Source: Dasypus novemcinctus (lineage: Eukaryota; Chordata; Mammalia; Cingulata; Dasypodidae). From it: a DNA stretch of 64,000 nt. The first letter of the stretch is position 1, and each line of letters starts with the position of its first letter. Below, in pieces: positions 45,121 through 56,879 of the stretch. The stretch is from contig NC_092216.1 of assembly GCF_030445035.2 (NCBI RefSeq), positions 14,447,405-14,511,404 on the forward strand. The letters are read 5' to 3'. A program made the position numbers and the translations under genes. The notes beneath the pieces are model-generated. The model worked only from the letters and a program-made list of their open reading frames with translations. It was not told where the DNA came from and searched no databases.

Positions 45121-45638
45121 TTTAATTTCCTGGCTACTCCATATTATACCATGAAATGGGTTGGTTTAAACACTGGGTTTTTACTGGCTTACATTTTGAG
45201 GTATGGAAAACTTCCAAACCAAGGTGTCCAAATCAAGGAAATGCTTTCTTCCTGATGATTGGCTGCTGGTGATCCTTGGCTCCTTTGCCACACAGCAAGA
45301 CACATGGTGCCTGGCATGCGATGGTCTCTCCATTCTCTTCTGGGTTTAGTTGATTTTGGTTTCTCCGTTCAGAATTCAAAGTTGTCTTTGGAGGGGTGTA
45401 GGGTGTCAGAATTATCACCTGCTTGTTGCAACTCACAGTATTAGCCTTGAGATTCCCCTCTATAGCTCCTCTTTCTTCTGATCAGTGTCCAGCCTTTGCC
45501 TGGTGTCTTAGCCTAAGACAGCTATCTCCAGGTCATTTCATTCTGTCCCCGAGCTATTTTTTATAGGGAAACATTTGTGTGTTTGCATTATTAAACACAA
45601 CCATCCACACCAAATCACAGTGTTATACAGTTTCTAGA
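45121..45638. other. Unassigned, possibly an old interspersed repeat
   Basis: Phrases such as TTTTTACTGGCTTACATTTTG feel repetitive but I cannot assign a family. No gene seen. Confidence 0.3.
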
Positions 45639-45842
45639 TCAGGGTTTCTTAACAAGAAGTCCATGACCTTGAACTGAAATACAAAACAAAACAAAACAAA
45701 ATGAAAACATTATTCTCAAGGGGATGTGTTAGTGTGGGTGTGACATATTCATATTATTACACACAGTGAGGAATTGTTCAATGGTTTTCACCTGACAGGA
45801 AAAGGGTCCATGGAAAATAAGTTTAAGAAACTTGCACTAGAT
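45639..45842. mobile_element. hAT-type non-autonomous DNA transposon (MER-like)
   Basis: Terminal inverted repeats are visible as CAGGGTTTCTTAAC... at the left and ...GTTTAAGAAACTTGC at the right. Both ends lie next to CTAGAT, fitting the CTAG-centred 8-bp target of Charlie-type hAT elements. An (AAAAC)n stretch sits near 45682-45705. No transposase is encoded. Confidence 0.5.
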
Positions 45843-46004
45843 TTTCCTTTAGCTTTCTTTGAATTCAAACTAACCTCCCAACGGTACCTTTCACTCACTA
45901 TAATGTGCTACCACCAACTCTACCCATTTCCCCACATTTATAATCCATATTAAACTTTCTACATACATTTGGATTCAATTACCCTCTGAAACCACATGCT
46001 GAAA

Positions 46005-46262
46005 ATAAGCAGGGATAGGATAGCAAAACAGACAAAACAGACTTAAATTGTAAAAACAATTATAGGGGATACAGAAGCCTATCTCTAGAATAGACCAGAT
46101 ATTGGGTCACAATGAAGCTCGAAATAAATATAAAAAACAATGAAATTCTACAAAGCACCTTCTAGAATCAAAATAGAATGGAACTAGAAATCACTAACAG
46201 AGGGGAAAGAGATAATATCAGAAATGTGTGGAGGCTTAAAAACACACTGCAAAATAATTAGT
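46005..46262 (+). mobile_element. L1 ORF2 fragment (endonuclease end), plus strand
   Basis: ATAGACCAGATATTGGGTCA and the following text match the L1 ORF2 region just before and after the SDH block, with many changes. It ends at the LTR that follows. Confidence 0.6.
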
Positions 46263-46266
46263 GGGT

Positions 46267-46836
46267 TGTAGCAGTTTGATATGGGCATGAGTTCCAAAAA
46301 TAGACATTGGATTATGTTTGTCATCGGGTCTGTACCTGGGCATGATTAAGTTATGAATAGGGCTTTGATTGAGCCACATCCTTAGGGCATTAAGTCTCTA
46401 CCACTTGCTGTGTGGGGACCCACAGATAAAGGGCATGGCAGAGGACAGTCAAGGTTTCTTAATGTTGGAGTGATGACATTCAAGTTTGATGCTAAAATCT
46501 TAAGTTCAAGTCCTGGGAAGTAAGCACACAGAGTAAAGAGAAGTAAGCGCCAGGAAGAGAAGAAACCTGAACCAGAGAGAAGCAAGACCCTGGAAGGGAA
46601 GAAGAACCCTAAACCCAGACAGAAGTAAGACCCTGAGAGGGAGGAACCCAGGAAGCCTGAAGCCCGGCTGACATCACTAGCCATCTTGATGCAACACGTG
46701 AAAACAGACTGGTGAAGGAAGAAACTTATGCTTTTCAGCCTGGTACCTGTTAGCTCCTACCCCAAATAAACACCCTTCATAAAAACCAACCAATTTCTGG
46801 TATTTTGCATCAGCACCCCTTTGGCTGACTAATACA
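46267..46836 (+). repeat. Solo LTR, class III type
   Basis: Begins TGTAGCAGTTTGATATGGG and ends GGCTGACTAATACA, TG...CA ends, with AATAAA near 46766 and a 3' end shared with the LTR at 49198-49836. No convincing target duplication (TGGGT against CCCCA), so it is old or rearranged. Confidence 0.6.
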
Positions 46837-48129
46837 CCCCATATGGCAACTCACATTTTAGGAATGTTCAAATTTTACAGTGCATATTTTTGAAAGAAAG
46901 GGAAGTAATTGCTACTTTACTGTCTCAGCAGGTAAACCTAAGTGAGAACTTGAACAAAAATGAAAAGTTTCTCCATTCAATTTCCAGAAATAAGTTTTGG
47001 AAATAAAGAATCACAAAATTAATTTCCCTTAACTCTTGATGTTTTTCAACAAAGAATGTCTAACCTTATAAAAGTGACTAAGAAAAATCTTCAGAAATCA
47101 CCACAGTAATTATTGCCTGTCCTGGTTTACTCAAGACCACCCATCAGACCAGAAGAAATAAAGGTATATGATCTTGCATGCAGTTACTCTTTATTATACA
47201 CTTAGCATATACTAAGATTACACTAACATAGGCATTAATTTCTGGTGGTATCAAAAGTGGACCTCAACTGACATTGGGTTTTACACGATTTCCCCATTCT
47301 CCACTGTTTTAGAGGGGTGTAGATACTGAACGCATCTAACCACTGTGACTCTGTGACTGTAAACAGCACTTTTCACACTCTGTATCTGGGCCTTGCCTGC
47401 AGGGTGCTGGGAGGGAAGGAGGGCAGAGACGGTGTGAAGGTGGAGAGTACAAGGAAGGTGATTGTTGTAGAGACTCTAGGTGTTTTCTCCAGTAACAGAG
47501 GATGAGGGTGAGTTGAGCAAGTCAGAAACTGTGTTTTGGTTTTAGGTTTGACTTAAAACTTGGTTTAATAGAGAAACTCTTAAGATTTAATAGTTTCATT
47601 TCAATTGCAACCTTGAAAGAGCTCTAGGCTCTATGACATTTAGAAAAGTGTAAATGACGTACAGAACAGTGCAAACTATGTAAATCCTGAAGGAGTTATT
47701 TTAAGGTATTTTCAGTCAAAACACCTCGGGAATCAGCAATGATTATTTGTATTTATTTGTTTTACAGCAAGATAACAGTTGGAAGGCAGATGGGCAAGAG
47801 TGATCTCTAGAAGAACTCATAACATTGAGACTTAAATCCCTGTCTAACAAATCAGAGCAGCTCTGGCTTCTGCAGCAGCAACATCCTCTCAACTCTTCCA
47901 ACTAAGTCTCCCTCCTTCAGCCAATCATGTTCCCTACCCAAAAATAAAGGGAAGACTTAACAAAGAGCATTGAGATACCGGTTCTGGAATCAACTCCTAA
48001 CCACATTAATGAAACCATTTAGGGAAAAACTCAAGCGCTGTCATATAGAATCCTTTTAAAATCAGAATGCAAAGATCTGGAATAAAGGGGAAAAGGGTAT
48101 GTGGAAGAATACTCAGGAAAGGTAGTTGA
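46837..48129. other. About 1.3 kb of unassigned, apparently low-copy sequence
   Basis: No repeat family or coding frame recognised. Confidence 0.3.
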
Positions 48130-49192
48130 AACTACCAAGTACCACATGGTGATACAACTAGAAAAAGACCTTGAATAAAGGGGAAAGTGGTAAAGAGACA
48201 AATGAGTTTTTATGGCTAAGAGACTTCAAAATGAATCAGGAGGTCATCAGAGGGTTCACAGTATGCACACCTCAGCAGGATCCCAGAAGGTACAATCCAG
48301 GTACTGGTGCTCCTGAGGGCTACGGAGACAAACAGGTCATGGCAGATGGTTCTGGAGTTCAGTGCCGTGTCAGTGGTCCTGACTTTGGAATTTGTTTTGC
48401 AGAGTGTGATGAAGTTGGACTCAGTTGTAACCTGTCTACACATGCCTCTTCTTTTAGTTTTATTGAACCTGTGGTTGGGTGCTGGGGTAGGTGTGTACCC
48501 AAGAGACTTGAATCTCTGGACTGACCATGTGCCAGCTGGGCTATGAGCCTCAGCCCTGGCTCGTTTGACATATTCAGGTCAGCTAACAGGGTGGTGAAGA
48601 TGGTCGACCACCACACCAGGGAACGGAGAGAGTCTACAACTCCAGGTAGGAGAATCCCATCCATCAACCATGTGGGATCAATGCCCCTTCTTGATTTAGA
48701 GGTGGAGTGGACATCACCATCCCAGGGTCCACAGGATGGAGGAATAAAATTTGGATTAGAGTGGACTTACTTGTATTCTATTATAGAACAACTGTGACTC
48801 TAGCAATGGAAGAAATTATATCAGTGATGTTGGCAGTGGCCAGTATAGTTCATGAGAACAGGGGGATGGAAGAAGAGACATGATGTGGGGGCATTTTTGG
48901 GAATTGGAGTTGTTCTAAATGACACTGTAGGGACAAATGCTGGACATAATATATACTGCCATAACCCACTCAATGTACTGGGGCAGAGTGTAATCTACAA
49001 TGTAAAGTATAATCCACGCAGTGCAGCAGTGCTCCAAAATGTATTCACCAAATTCAATGAATGTGCCACAATGATGAAAGAGGGTTTTGATGTGAGAGGT
49101 TTGGGAGGGGCGATATATTTTTTAATGTAACATTTTTTGTGATCTATGTATCTTTAAAAAAGAATCAAAAAAAAAAAAAGAAAAAAAGAAAC
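48130..49192 (+). mobile_element. 5'-truncated L1 tail (last ~1.05 kb of 3' UTR)
   Basis: It matches L1-A 17270-18330 throughout, ending TTTTTAATGTAACATTTTTT, GTGATCTATG and a long A-rich tail (49153-49192). Short open frames inside it also occur in the other copies and are not genes. Confidence 0.83.
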
Positions 49193-49197
49193 TATAC

Positions 49198-49836
49198 TGT
49201 GGCAGCCTGAGATTAGTTTATGAATCTCAGAAAGAGAAAGATTGTTTGTAAACTAATATGTTCCTCTGGATATGACAGCCTTCGATTGCATTAAATTCGG
49301 TGGAGGTGTCTTTGATTGAATTACTTCTTAAGACTGAGTTAGGGCTTTTCAGATTTGATGATGCCATAGGGTGTAATGCAGGTTGAGTGCCCGCCCCCAT
49401 GCTGGATCTGATGTGAATGGGCACTCACTCAAGAAGACACAGGAAGACAGACCTATGTCATTTTTTATCCTGCTATGTGACAGAAAGGAGAAGGCAGAAT
49501 CAGCTAAATCCCCAGGGAGAGGTAAGCCATTCATCTGACAGTTTGCAGGTGACTTAGGGAAGAGAATAGAAGAGTTGAGCCTGAGAAGTCCTGGAAAGAA
49601 ATGACCTCTATGCCAGGAGAGAGAGGACTGGAACACAAGAGGGAAAGAAGAGACCAGGCAGAGAACAGCAACCATCTAGCTCCAACATGTGGCAACTGAC
49701 TTTGGTGAGAAAGCAACCTTCAGTTGGACTTTCCTTGACTTTGTAACTGTAAGGTTTTATCCCAAATAAAAACCCTTAAAATAGTCAACAGATTTCTGGG
49801 ATTTTGTATCAGCATCGCTTCTGGTAGACTAATACA
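49198..49836 (+). repeat. Solo LTR of a class III (ERVL/MaLR-type) family
   Basis: Begins TGTGGCAGCCTGAG and ends AGACTAATACA, with a perfect 5-bp duplication TATAC (49193-49197 and 49837-49841). AATAAA lies near 49765. The 5-bp duplication is the basis for class III. It landed right after the A-tail of the preceding L1 copy. Confidence 0.8.
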
Positions 49837-49849
49837 TATACCATAAGAA

Positions 49850-50150
49850 AGAAAATAGACAAAAGGTAGTACCTATTGTTTGACTCATTCCATATAAAGT
49901 CTAAGTACATATAAATTATCATGATGGAAACAAAATAGCACTTATATGTGGCAGAGGAAGGACAGATTGAGTGACGATTGTTAAGGGGTAGAGTTTTTAT
50001 TTGTTTTTGGTTTACTATTAGTGGAGTAATGAAAATACTCTAATAATGACTGAAGTGATGCATTCACAGCTCTGCAATTATACCAAATACCATTTAGTAT
50101 AAACTTTGGATAATTTTTATGCTTTATGAATATGCATCCAAAAATTGATT
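49850..50150 (+). mobile_element. Possible old L1 3'-end fragment
   Basis: A run of phrases (TTGTTTGACTCATTCCATAT, ATTATACCAAATACCATTTA) fits the 3' UTR of ancient mammalian L1s, but the match is loose. Confidence 0.35.
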
Positions 50151-50194
50151 TTTAAAAAATCTGTGGACACAAATTATCTATTACTTACAAATAA

Positions 50195-50635
50195 AACAAT
50201 GCCCTCTCCATCTAAGATTAGGAACAAGACAACGATGCCCACTCATCACTGTTATTCAATATTAGAGGAGTTCAAGCTAGAGCATTTAAAAAAGAAAAAA
50301 AAAAAAAAAACAATTACAGGCATCCAAATTGGAAAAGAGGAAGTTAAACTCACTATTTGTGGACAACATGACCCTCTGTTTAGAGAATTCTGAAAGGTCT
50401 GTAACAAAACTACTTGGCCTATATTACAATAAATGAGTTCAGCAAAGTGGCAGGATGAAAGATCAGCATGGAAAATCAGTAATGTTTTTGTATACTAGTT
50501 ACTCAGAAATGTAATGAGGAAATCAGGGGTAAAACATCCATTTACAATAGCAACAAAAAGATTCAAATAGTTAGGAATCAAATTAACCTAAGTACAGGAC
50601 CCACAAAACAATGCTAAAAGAAATCTTAGATAGTT
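50195..50635 (+). mobile_element. L1 ORF2 reverse transcriptase fragment
   Basis: Contains AGGAACAAGACAACGATGCC and the catalytic block, which reads FVDN (50356-50367) instead of FADD. An A-run (50287-50310) interrupts it. Confidence 0.7.
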
Positions 50636-50636
50636 T

Positions 50637-50692
50637 TCAGTTACCAGGGATTGAACTTGGGACATCTTACATGCAAAGCAGGTGTCTTGTTC
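50637..50692 (-). mobile_element. Short tRNA-derived SINE fragment, minus strand
   Basis: On the minus strand it reads like the tRNA head of the SINE at 55023, ending in a B-box-like AAGTTCAATCCCTGG. It is only about 55 bp and without flanking repeats. Confidence 0.45.
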
Positions 50693-51438
50693 CAAAATAC
50701 TGTTTCAGGAAAAAATGGATGAAAATTTCCCAAATCTCATGAACAAAATGAATTTACATGTCCAAGAAGCATAGCATACCACAACTAGAATAAATCAGAA
50801 ATAAACCTATACATGGCACACAGTATTCAGAACTCCAACTTAAATATAAAATTCTGAAGCATCAAGGGAGAAACAAGCCATCACATACAAAGGCTGCCCA
50901 GTAAGATTTATTGCAAATGTCTCATCAGAAACCAGAAAAGTGAGAAGACAATGATATGATATAATTAAGGTGCTGAAAGAGAAAAATCACCAGGGGAGAA
51001 TTCTTTATCTGTTAAAACTGTCATCCAGATATGAAGCTGAGTTTAAAATATGCACAAAGAAATAAGAACATGGCTCTTCAGAAAGCGGTAAAGGAGTTCT
51101 GCAGCCCAAAAGAAGAAGAAAAACAGGAGAAGGTGGCTTGGAAGATTGTGTAGACTAAGTGAAGAGTATCAGAAAGGATAACCAAAGTGTGAAAGGACAG
51201 ATATAAATAAGCTATGACAGAGGAAAGCCAAAGCAGAAAATCGTGGAAGTAAATAATGCATTGATGGTAATAATGCTGAAGGTGAATGGATTAAACTCCC
51301 CAAAGATTTAGGCTGACAGAATGGATTTAAAAAATAATAATAAATGAGTCATCCATGTGCTGTTTACAGGAGACTCACCTTACACCCTGGGATACAAACA
51401 AGTTGAAAGCAAAAGGTTGTAAACAGATATATCATACA

Positions 51439-52434
51439 TTTTCTTTCATAAATTGCATACAATAATTTTGAGAGCACCAGGTTAGACTACTGCACTGAGG
51501 TTTGCTGTTGTTACAAGGAACACATATGTTCATTTATAAAATAATAGAAATGGCAGTGTTAGTGCCTTTACAGTTTTGTTTATATTTGAACAAACAAATG
51601 AAGCATAATTTTAAATATTTAATTATTTTGAATCACCTACATGTTAAGGGAAAGTGCTATCTTTCTTTACATAGTTATATGTGGTCTCTTTCCAACATGC
51701 ACACACACACCCACCCACGTACACAATGCTATAGTGCTGATATTATCTTTTGCTTCTCTTAGCATGGCATAATTATACTTTAATTCAACCCCTAAAAAAT
51801 GATACAAGGTACAAGATCCCAATAAAAATAAGGCTGATTCTATTTCTTTATGTCCTTTGAATTTATTGCTGAAGCCCTTCCTATTGTCACCAAACTAGGC
51901 TACCTTATTAGTTTTTATTTTTCCACAGTGTTCCTGTGTCTAAAAAGAACTTGCAAAGCATTATAACTTTGTCGATATGAACAGACATAGATGAAACAAA
52001 ATGTGTGTGTATTTTTTGTATTTGGTGTCTATTCATATTGTGGTGGGGTAAGTGATTTTGATGTATGGTCTTGGTATTTTAAGTCACAGAACACTGTATA
52101 TAGCTCTGTTCTAAATATATAGCTACTTTATTACCTAACTTAACCACTATAAATACAATGATTTCTTTTTAATTCTTGCCTTGATATATTATGATTTACT
52201 TATTAAATGATATAATTGAGAAATAACATAACTGTGTAAGTTAAAATTGAACATTATTTAAAAGTTTTCATTTCTAATATTTGATCACTGTGCTGGCTTT
52301 CATAGCTGCTGGGGTCTTAACTCAAGGAGAAAATGTTGTTATTGTCCTTTTCTGTGTCAAAAAATTGCCAGGTGTGAGAAGTTTTCCTATTAAATTGGAT
52401 TCTCTGTTTCTACTAAAAAAAAAAAAAAAAAAAA
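51439..52434 (+). pseudogene. Processed retrocopy of an unidentified mRNA 3' region
   Basis: About 1 kb of non-repetitive, AT-rich sequence with an ATTAAA signal near 52389, a ~20-base poly(A) (52415-52434) and perfect 14-bp flanks AGATATATCATACA (51425-51438 and 52434-52447). This is an L1-mediated copy of a polyadenylated transcript. It contains no long frame, so it is probably a 3' UTR or a non-coding RNA. I could not identify the parent gene. Confidence 0.88.
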
Positions 52435-52549
52435 GATATATCATACAAACTGTAATAAAAATAGAGCAGGAGTAGCATAAAACAGTCTTTGAAAATGCAA
52501 GAAAGTTACAAGAGATATAAAAGACATGATATATATTCATATATATATA

Positions 52550-52800
52550 TACTTTTTAATTTTTTAAAGATACTTAGATTACATAAATGTTATATTAAAA
52601 AGTATAGGGGATTCCCATATGCCCTGCCCCCTTATCAACCACACACTTGCCCACATTACCAACATCTTTCATTGTGTGGAACATTTGTTACAATTGATAA
52701 ACACATTTTGGAACATTGCCACTCAGTGTGGGTTACAGTTTACGTTGTAGTTTACAAACTCTTCTGCACAATTTTATAAATTTTTATGAGATATTCAATG
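52550..52800 (-). mobile_element. L1 tail nested in L1-D, minus strand
   Basis: On the minus strand it matches the older tail subfamily seen at 19031-19290 (GGAACATTTGTTACAATTGA-type text), starting with a T-rich 3' end. Confidence 0.7.
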
Positions 52801-55022
52801 GCGTGTATCTATTATTAGAAAGGACAAACCACCACTAAGGTGTAGCAATGAGTAATATCTATGCACCTAAACACAGTGCCCCAAGGTAAACTTTGGCAAA
52901 GCTGAAAAGAAAAATGGATGTTTCTATAAGATAGTTGGAGACTTGCACACATCCCTCACATCAACAGACAGAACAAGTAGACTGATGATCAACAAGAAAA
53001 GAGAGAACTTCAACAATATCATAAATGATCTAATCCTAACAGAAATATACAGAACATTGCTCCCCAAATCAGCAGGTTACACGTATTTCTCAAGAAGTCA
53101 TAATTACAAATCAATGAAATAATACAAAACAACTTCTCAGTTGATGATTGGATGAGACTGGAAATCAATAATAGAAGGAAAGGGAGAATTCACAAATATG
53201 TGGAGACAGAACAACATTCCTGAACATTAGTGGATCAAAGAAGAAATTATAAGAGAAATTAGTCATCAAAAATCTCTCAACAAAGGAAGTTCTAGAACCA
53301 GATGACTTTACAGGTGAACTCTACCAAGTATTTTGAAAAGAATTAACACGAATCCTACTTAAATCTCTTCCAAGAAATTGAAGAGGAGGGAAAATTACTC
53401 AACCCATTTTATGAAGCCAACATCACCCTAATACAAAACCCAGATAAAGATACAAGAAAAAAAATGTAGAGAACAATCTCTCACATGAACATAGATGCAT
53501 TAATTCTTAACAAAATATTTGCCAATAAAATTCAATAGCATATTCAAAAAATTCTACAACACAACTGAGTATGATTTATTCCAGGAATGAAAGGGTGGTT
53601 CAACAAAAGAAAATCAATTTACATAATCACCATACTATAAATTAAAGGGACAAAAGCAATGATCATCTCAATGACACAGAAACATGATCCAGCAAAATCA
53701 AACATCCTTTCTTGACAAAAATACTTCAAAAGGAAGGAATGGAAGGAAATTTCCTCATCCTGATAAAGGGCATACATGAAAAATCCACAAACAATATCAA
53801 TTAAGTGGGGAAAGGCTGAAACTTTTCCATCTAAATCAGGAAAAGACAAGAATGCTCACTCTCATCACTCTTTTTAATAGTGTGTTAGAAGTTCTCGGTA
53901 GTGCAATTAGACAAGAAAAAGAAAAAAAATAAACAGCATCAAAGTTATAAAAGACAAAGTAAAACTCTCACTATTCATGGATGATATGATCCTATATTTA
54001 GAAAATTCCTGAAATATGTATGACAAAGCTACTAGAGCTAATGAGTTCAGCAAGGTGGCAGGGTACAAAAACATGTGAAAACATTACATTGAAAAGTCAT
54101 AATGTTTCTATATACTAAAATTGTAACAATGAGAAGAGGAAATCAGAAAAAACAATTCCATTGACAATAGCAACAAAAAGACTCAAAATAACCAGGAATT
54201 ATATTAACTACAGATGAAAAGAGCTGTATTTGGAAAACTACAAATCACTGCTACAAGAACTCAAAGAACACCTAAAAAAATGAAAAGACATTCTGTGTCC
54301 ATGAATTGGAAGCCTAAGTACCATGAAAATGTCAGTCGTACCAAAACCGATCTATAGATTAAATGTAATCGCAATCAGAATTCCAACAGCGTACTTTACA
54401 GGCATGAAGGACAAGTGGGCCCAAATACCCAAAGACATTCTAAAAATAGAAGAGAAGAGGACTCACACTGCCTAACCTTGAAACATAGCACAAAGCTACA
54501 GTGACCAAAACAACATGGTATTGGCATAAAAAGACACGCTGATCAATGCAATAGAATTGAGTGTTCAGAATCGACCCTCAAACCTATGTTCAACTAGTTT
54601 TTGGGAAGCCTACTAAACCCACTTTACTGGGACCAACAGTCTCTTCAAAAAATGGTGCTGCAAGACCTGGATATACATAAAATAGTGAAAAGGAGCCAGT
54701 ATCTCACTCTCTATACAAAAATTGACACAAAATAGGTCAAAGACCTAAATACAAAAGCCAGGACCATAAAACTCCTTGAAGATAAAATAGGGAAATATTT
54801 TCAAGATCTTGCGGTATGTAGTGATCTCTTAAATATTACACACAGAGCACAGGCAATGAAAGAAAAAAATAGATAAATGGGACTTCCTCAAATTTAAACA
54901 CTTTTGCACCTCAAAGGACTTTGTCAAAAGCGTGAAATGGTAGCCAATTTCATGGGATAAAATCTTGGAAATCACCTATATGATAAGAGTTTCATATCTA
55001 TGATATATGAAGATGCTACAAC

Positions 55023-55121
55023 ATGGGGAGCTGATGTGGCTCAGTGGTTGAATGCCGGCTTCCCACATACAAGATCCAGGGTTCAATCCCCTGTCGCAGT
55101 AACACACACACACCCAAAAAA
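55023..55121 (+). mobile_element. Short tRNA-derived SINE of armadillo type
   Basis: tRNA head with A box TGGCTCAGTGG (55037-55047) and B box GGTTCAATCCC (55080-55090), then an (AC)n run and A-tail. Flanked by GATGCTACAAC (55012-55022) and GGTGCTACAAC (55122-55132), one mismatch. It lies in L1-D ORF2. Too changed at the 3' side to be a real tRNA gene. Confidence 0.85.
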
Positions 55122-56879
55122 GGTGCTACAACTCAGCAATAAAAATAGAAAGAGAAACCAGATTTTAAAATGGGCAAAAGACTTGAATAGACACCTGTCC
55201 AAAAAAGAAATATAAATGCAAATAAACAAAAACATACAAAAAATTGTACAACATCACTAGCAATTAGAGAAATGCAAATTAAAGCTACAATGAGAATATA
55301 CCTATTACCATGTCCTCTATTAAAAAGTTGGAAACTACAAGTGTTGGAAAGGATGTGGAGAGCTAGGAATACTCATTCGCTGTTTGTGGAAATACAGAAT
55401 GGCACAGCCACTGTGGAGGACTGTTTGGCAGTTCCTAAAGAATTTGAAATAGACTTTCCACATGGCCCAGCTATATATATTTATATATATATATCCAGAA
55501 GAATTAAAAGCAATGACAAACAGAAATCATTTTCATAATGGCATTATTCACAGGTACTAAAAGATGGAAATACCCCAGGTATGCATCAGTCAATGAATAT
55601 GCAAACTGTGTTATATACATATGAAGGAATATTATCCAGCTGTAAGAAAAATAAAGACATGATGCATACGACTACATGGACGAACCTGGAGGACATTATG
55701 TTGAGTGTCGCAAACCTGACGCAAAAGAACAAAAGTTGCATGATTTTGTTATCATGAACTAAATATATCCTGCAATCTCATTTGAGTTAATAACTAAAAT
55801 ACAGGTCACTAACAAATAGAATGAAGTTAGAGAATAGAAAACTGAAGTTTATTCTGTCGAGAATTGGTAAGGAGTTGTTAATCTTTGGAAATGAATAGAA
55901 ATGATGAAAACATATCACACTGTTTGTAACCAGAAGGGATAATTATATACGTGTCTGACGCTGGTTGAAAGGGAAAGTCTAAGGTCCTGTGCGTCACTAG
56001 AAAGGCATGAAATCATCTTTTTAAAAAATGAAATATGGACTGTATAGCATAGTGAAACCTCTAATGAAAAATTAGGATGGGTAATGTTGCATATATAGCA
56101 ATGTTTTACTTTAAAACAGAACAAGTGTACATTAATGTTATGAGATGTTAATGTGCTGCAAAAATACAACCAAAGCCAACTATGTACAATAGTGCACAAT
56201 AATATATTAATAATCTTCCATTAAGGGTTAAAAAGAGGAAATAAGCTGAGTGAAAGAAACTAGGCAAAAGGTTCCACATATTGTCCAACTCAATCTAAGC
56301 AAAATGTAAATACCAAACCAACTGAGGGAATCCGCCTCACCAAGACCTGCCCGAGAAGCAATGGTAAAGAGAGTTGTTCAGACTGAACTGAAGGGACATC
56401 ACACACTGGGTCAAAGCAGGATATATACATTAAGATGTGCAGTAAAGGTAACCATTGGGGTAATCATAAAAGCCAGAATTATTGTACCTTATTGTTTGGC
56501 ATGTTACTCTGCTCTTTAGGTATTACAGTGTACTAAACTGCAAATACATGAAAATTAACAAAAAACATATGGCTTTGGACACACAGTATACAAGGATATA
56601 AGCAGTAATAATTACAAAAGAAGGTGGAAGCACAATGGGGTTTAGGAAATCTGTATTTTATGCTAATGAAGTTACGTTGACATCAAACCCAAATATGACA
56701 GTTTTATATTTAGGATGGTAAATGTTGTCTCCATTGTAGCCACAAGGGGAAATTGATTGAAAATATACCCAGTCCATTCAGTGGGTTATGGAAGGTATAT
56801 AATATACTGCATTTTTTAATGTAACATTTTGTGTGATCTATGTATATTCAAAAGAAAAGACAATTTAAAAAATTGGCTA

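Larger units (their letters stand above)
50695..56870 (+). mobile_element. L1-D: older L1, ORF1 C-terminus to 3' end
   Basis: ORF1 C-terminal part (50695-51150), ORF2 from about 51250 to 55740, and a ~1.1-kb 3' UTR ending TTTTTAATGTAACATTTTGT, GTGATCTATG near 56860. It is interrupted by an mRNA retrocopy (51439-52434), an L1 tail (52550-52800) and a SINE (55023-55121). The reverse transcriptase motif reads FMDDM (53983-53997). Its 3' UTR is much shorter than that of L1-A but ends the same way. Confidence 0.82.
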
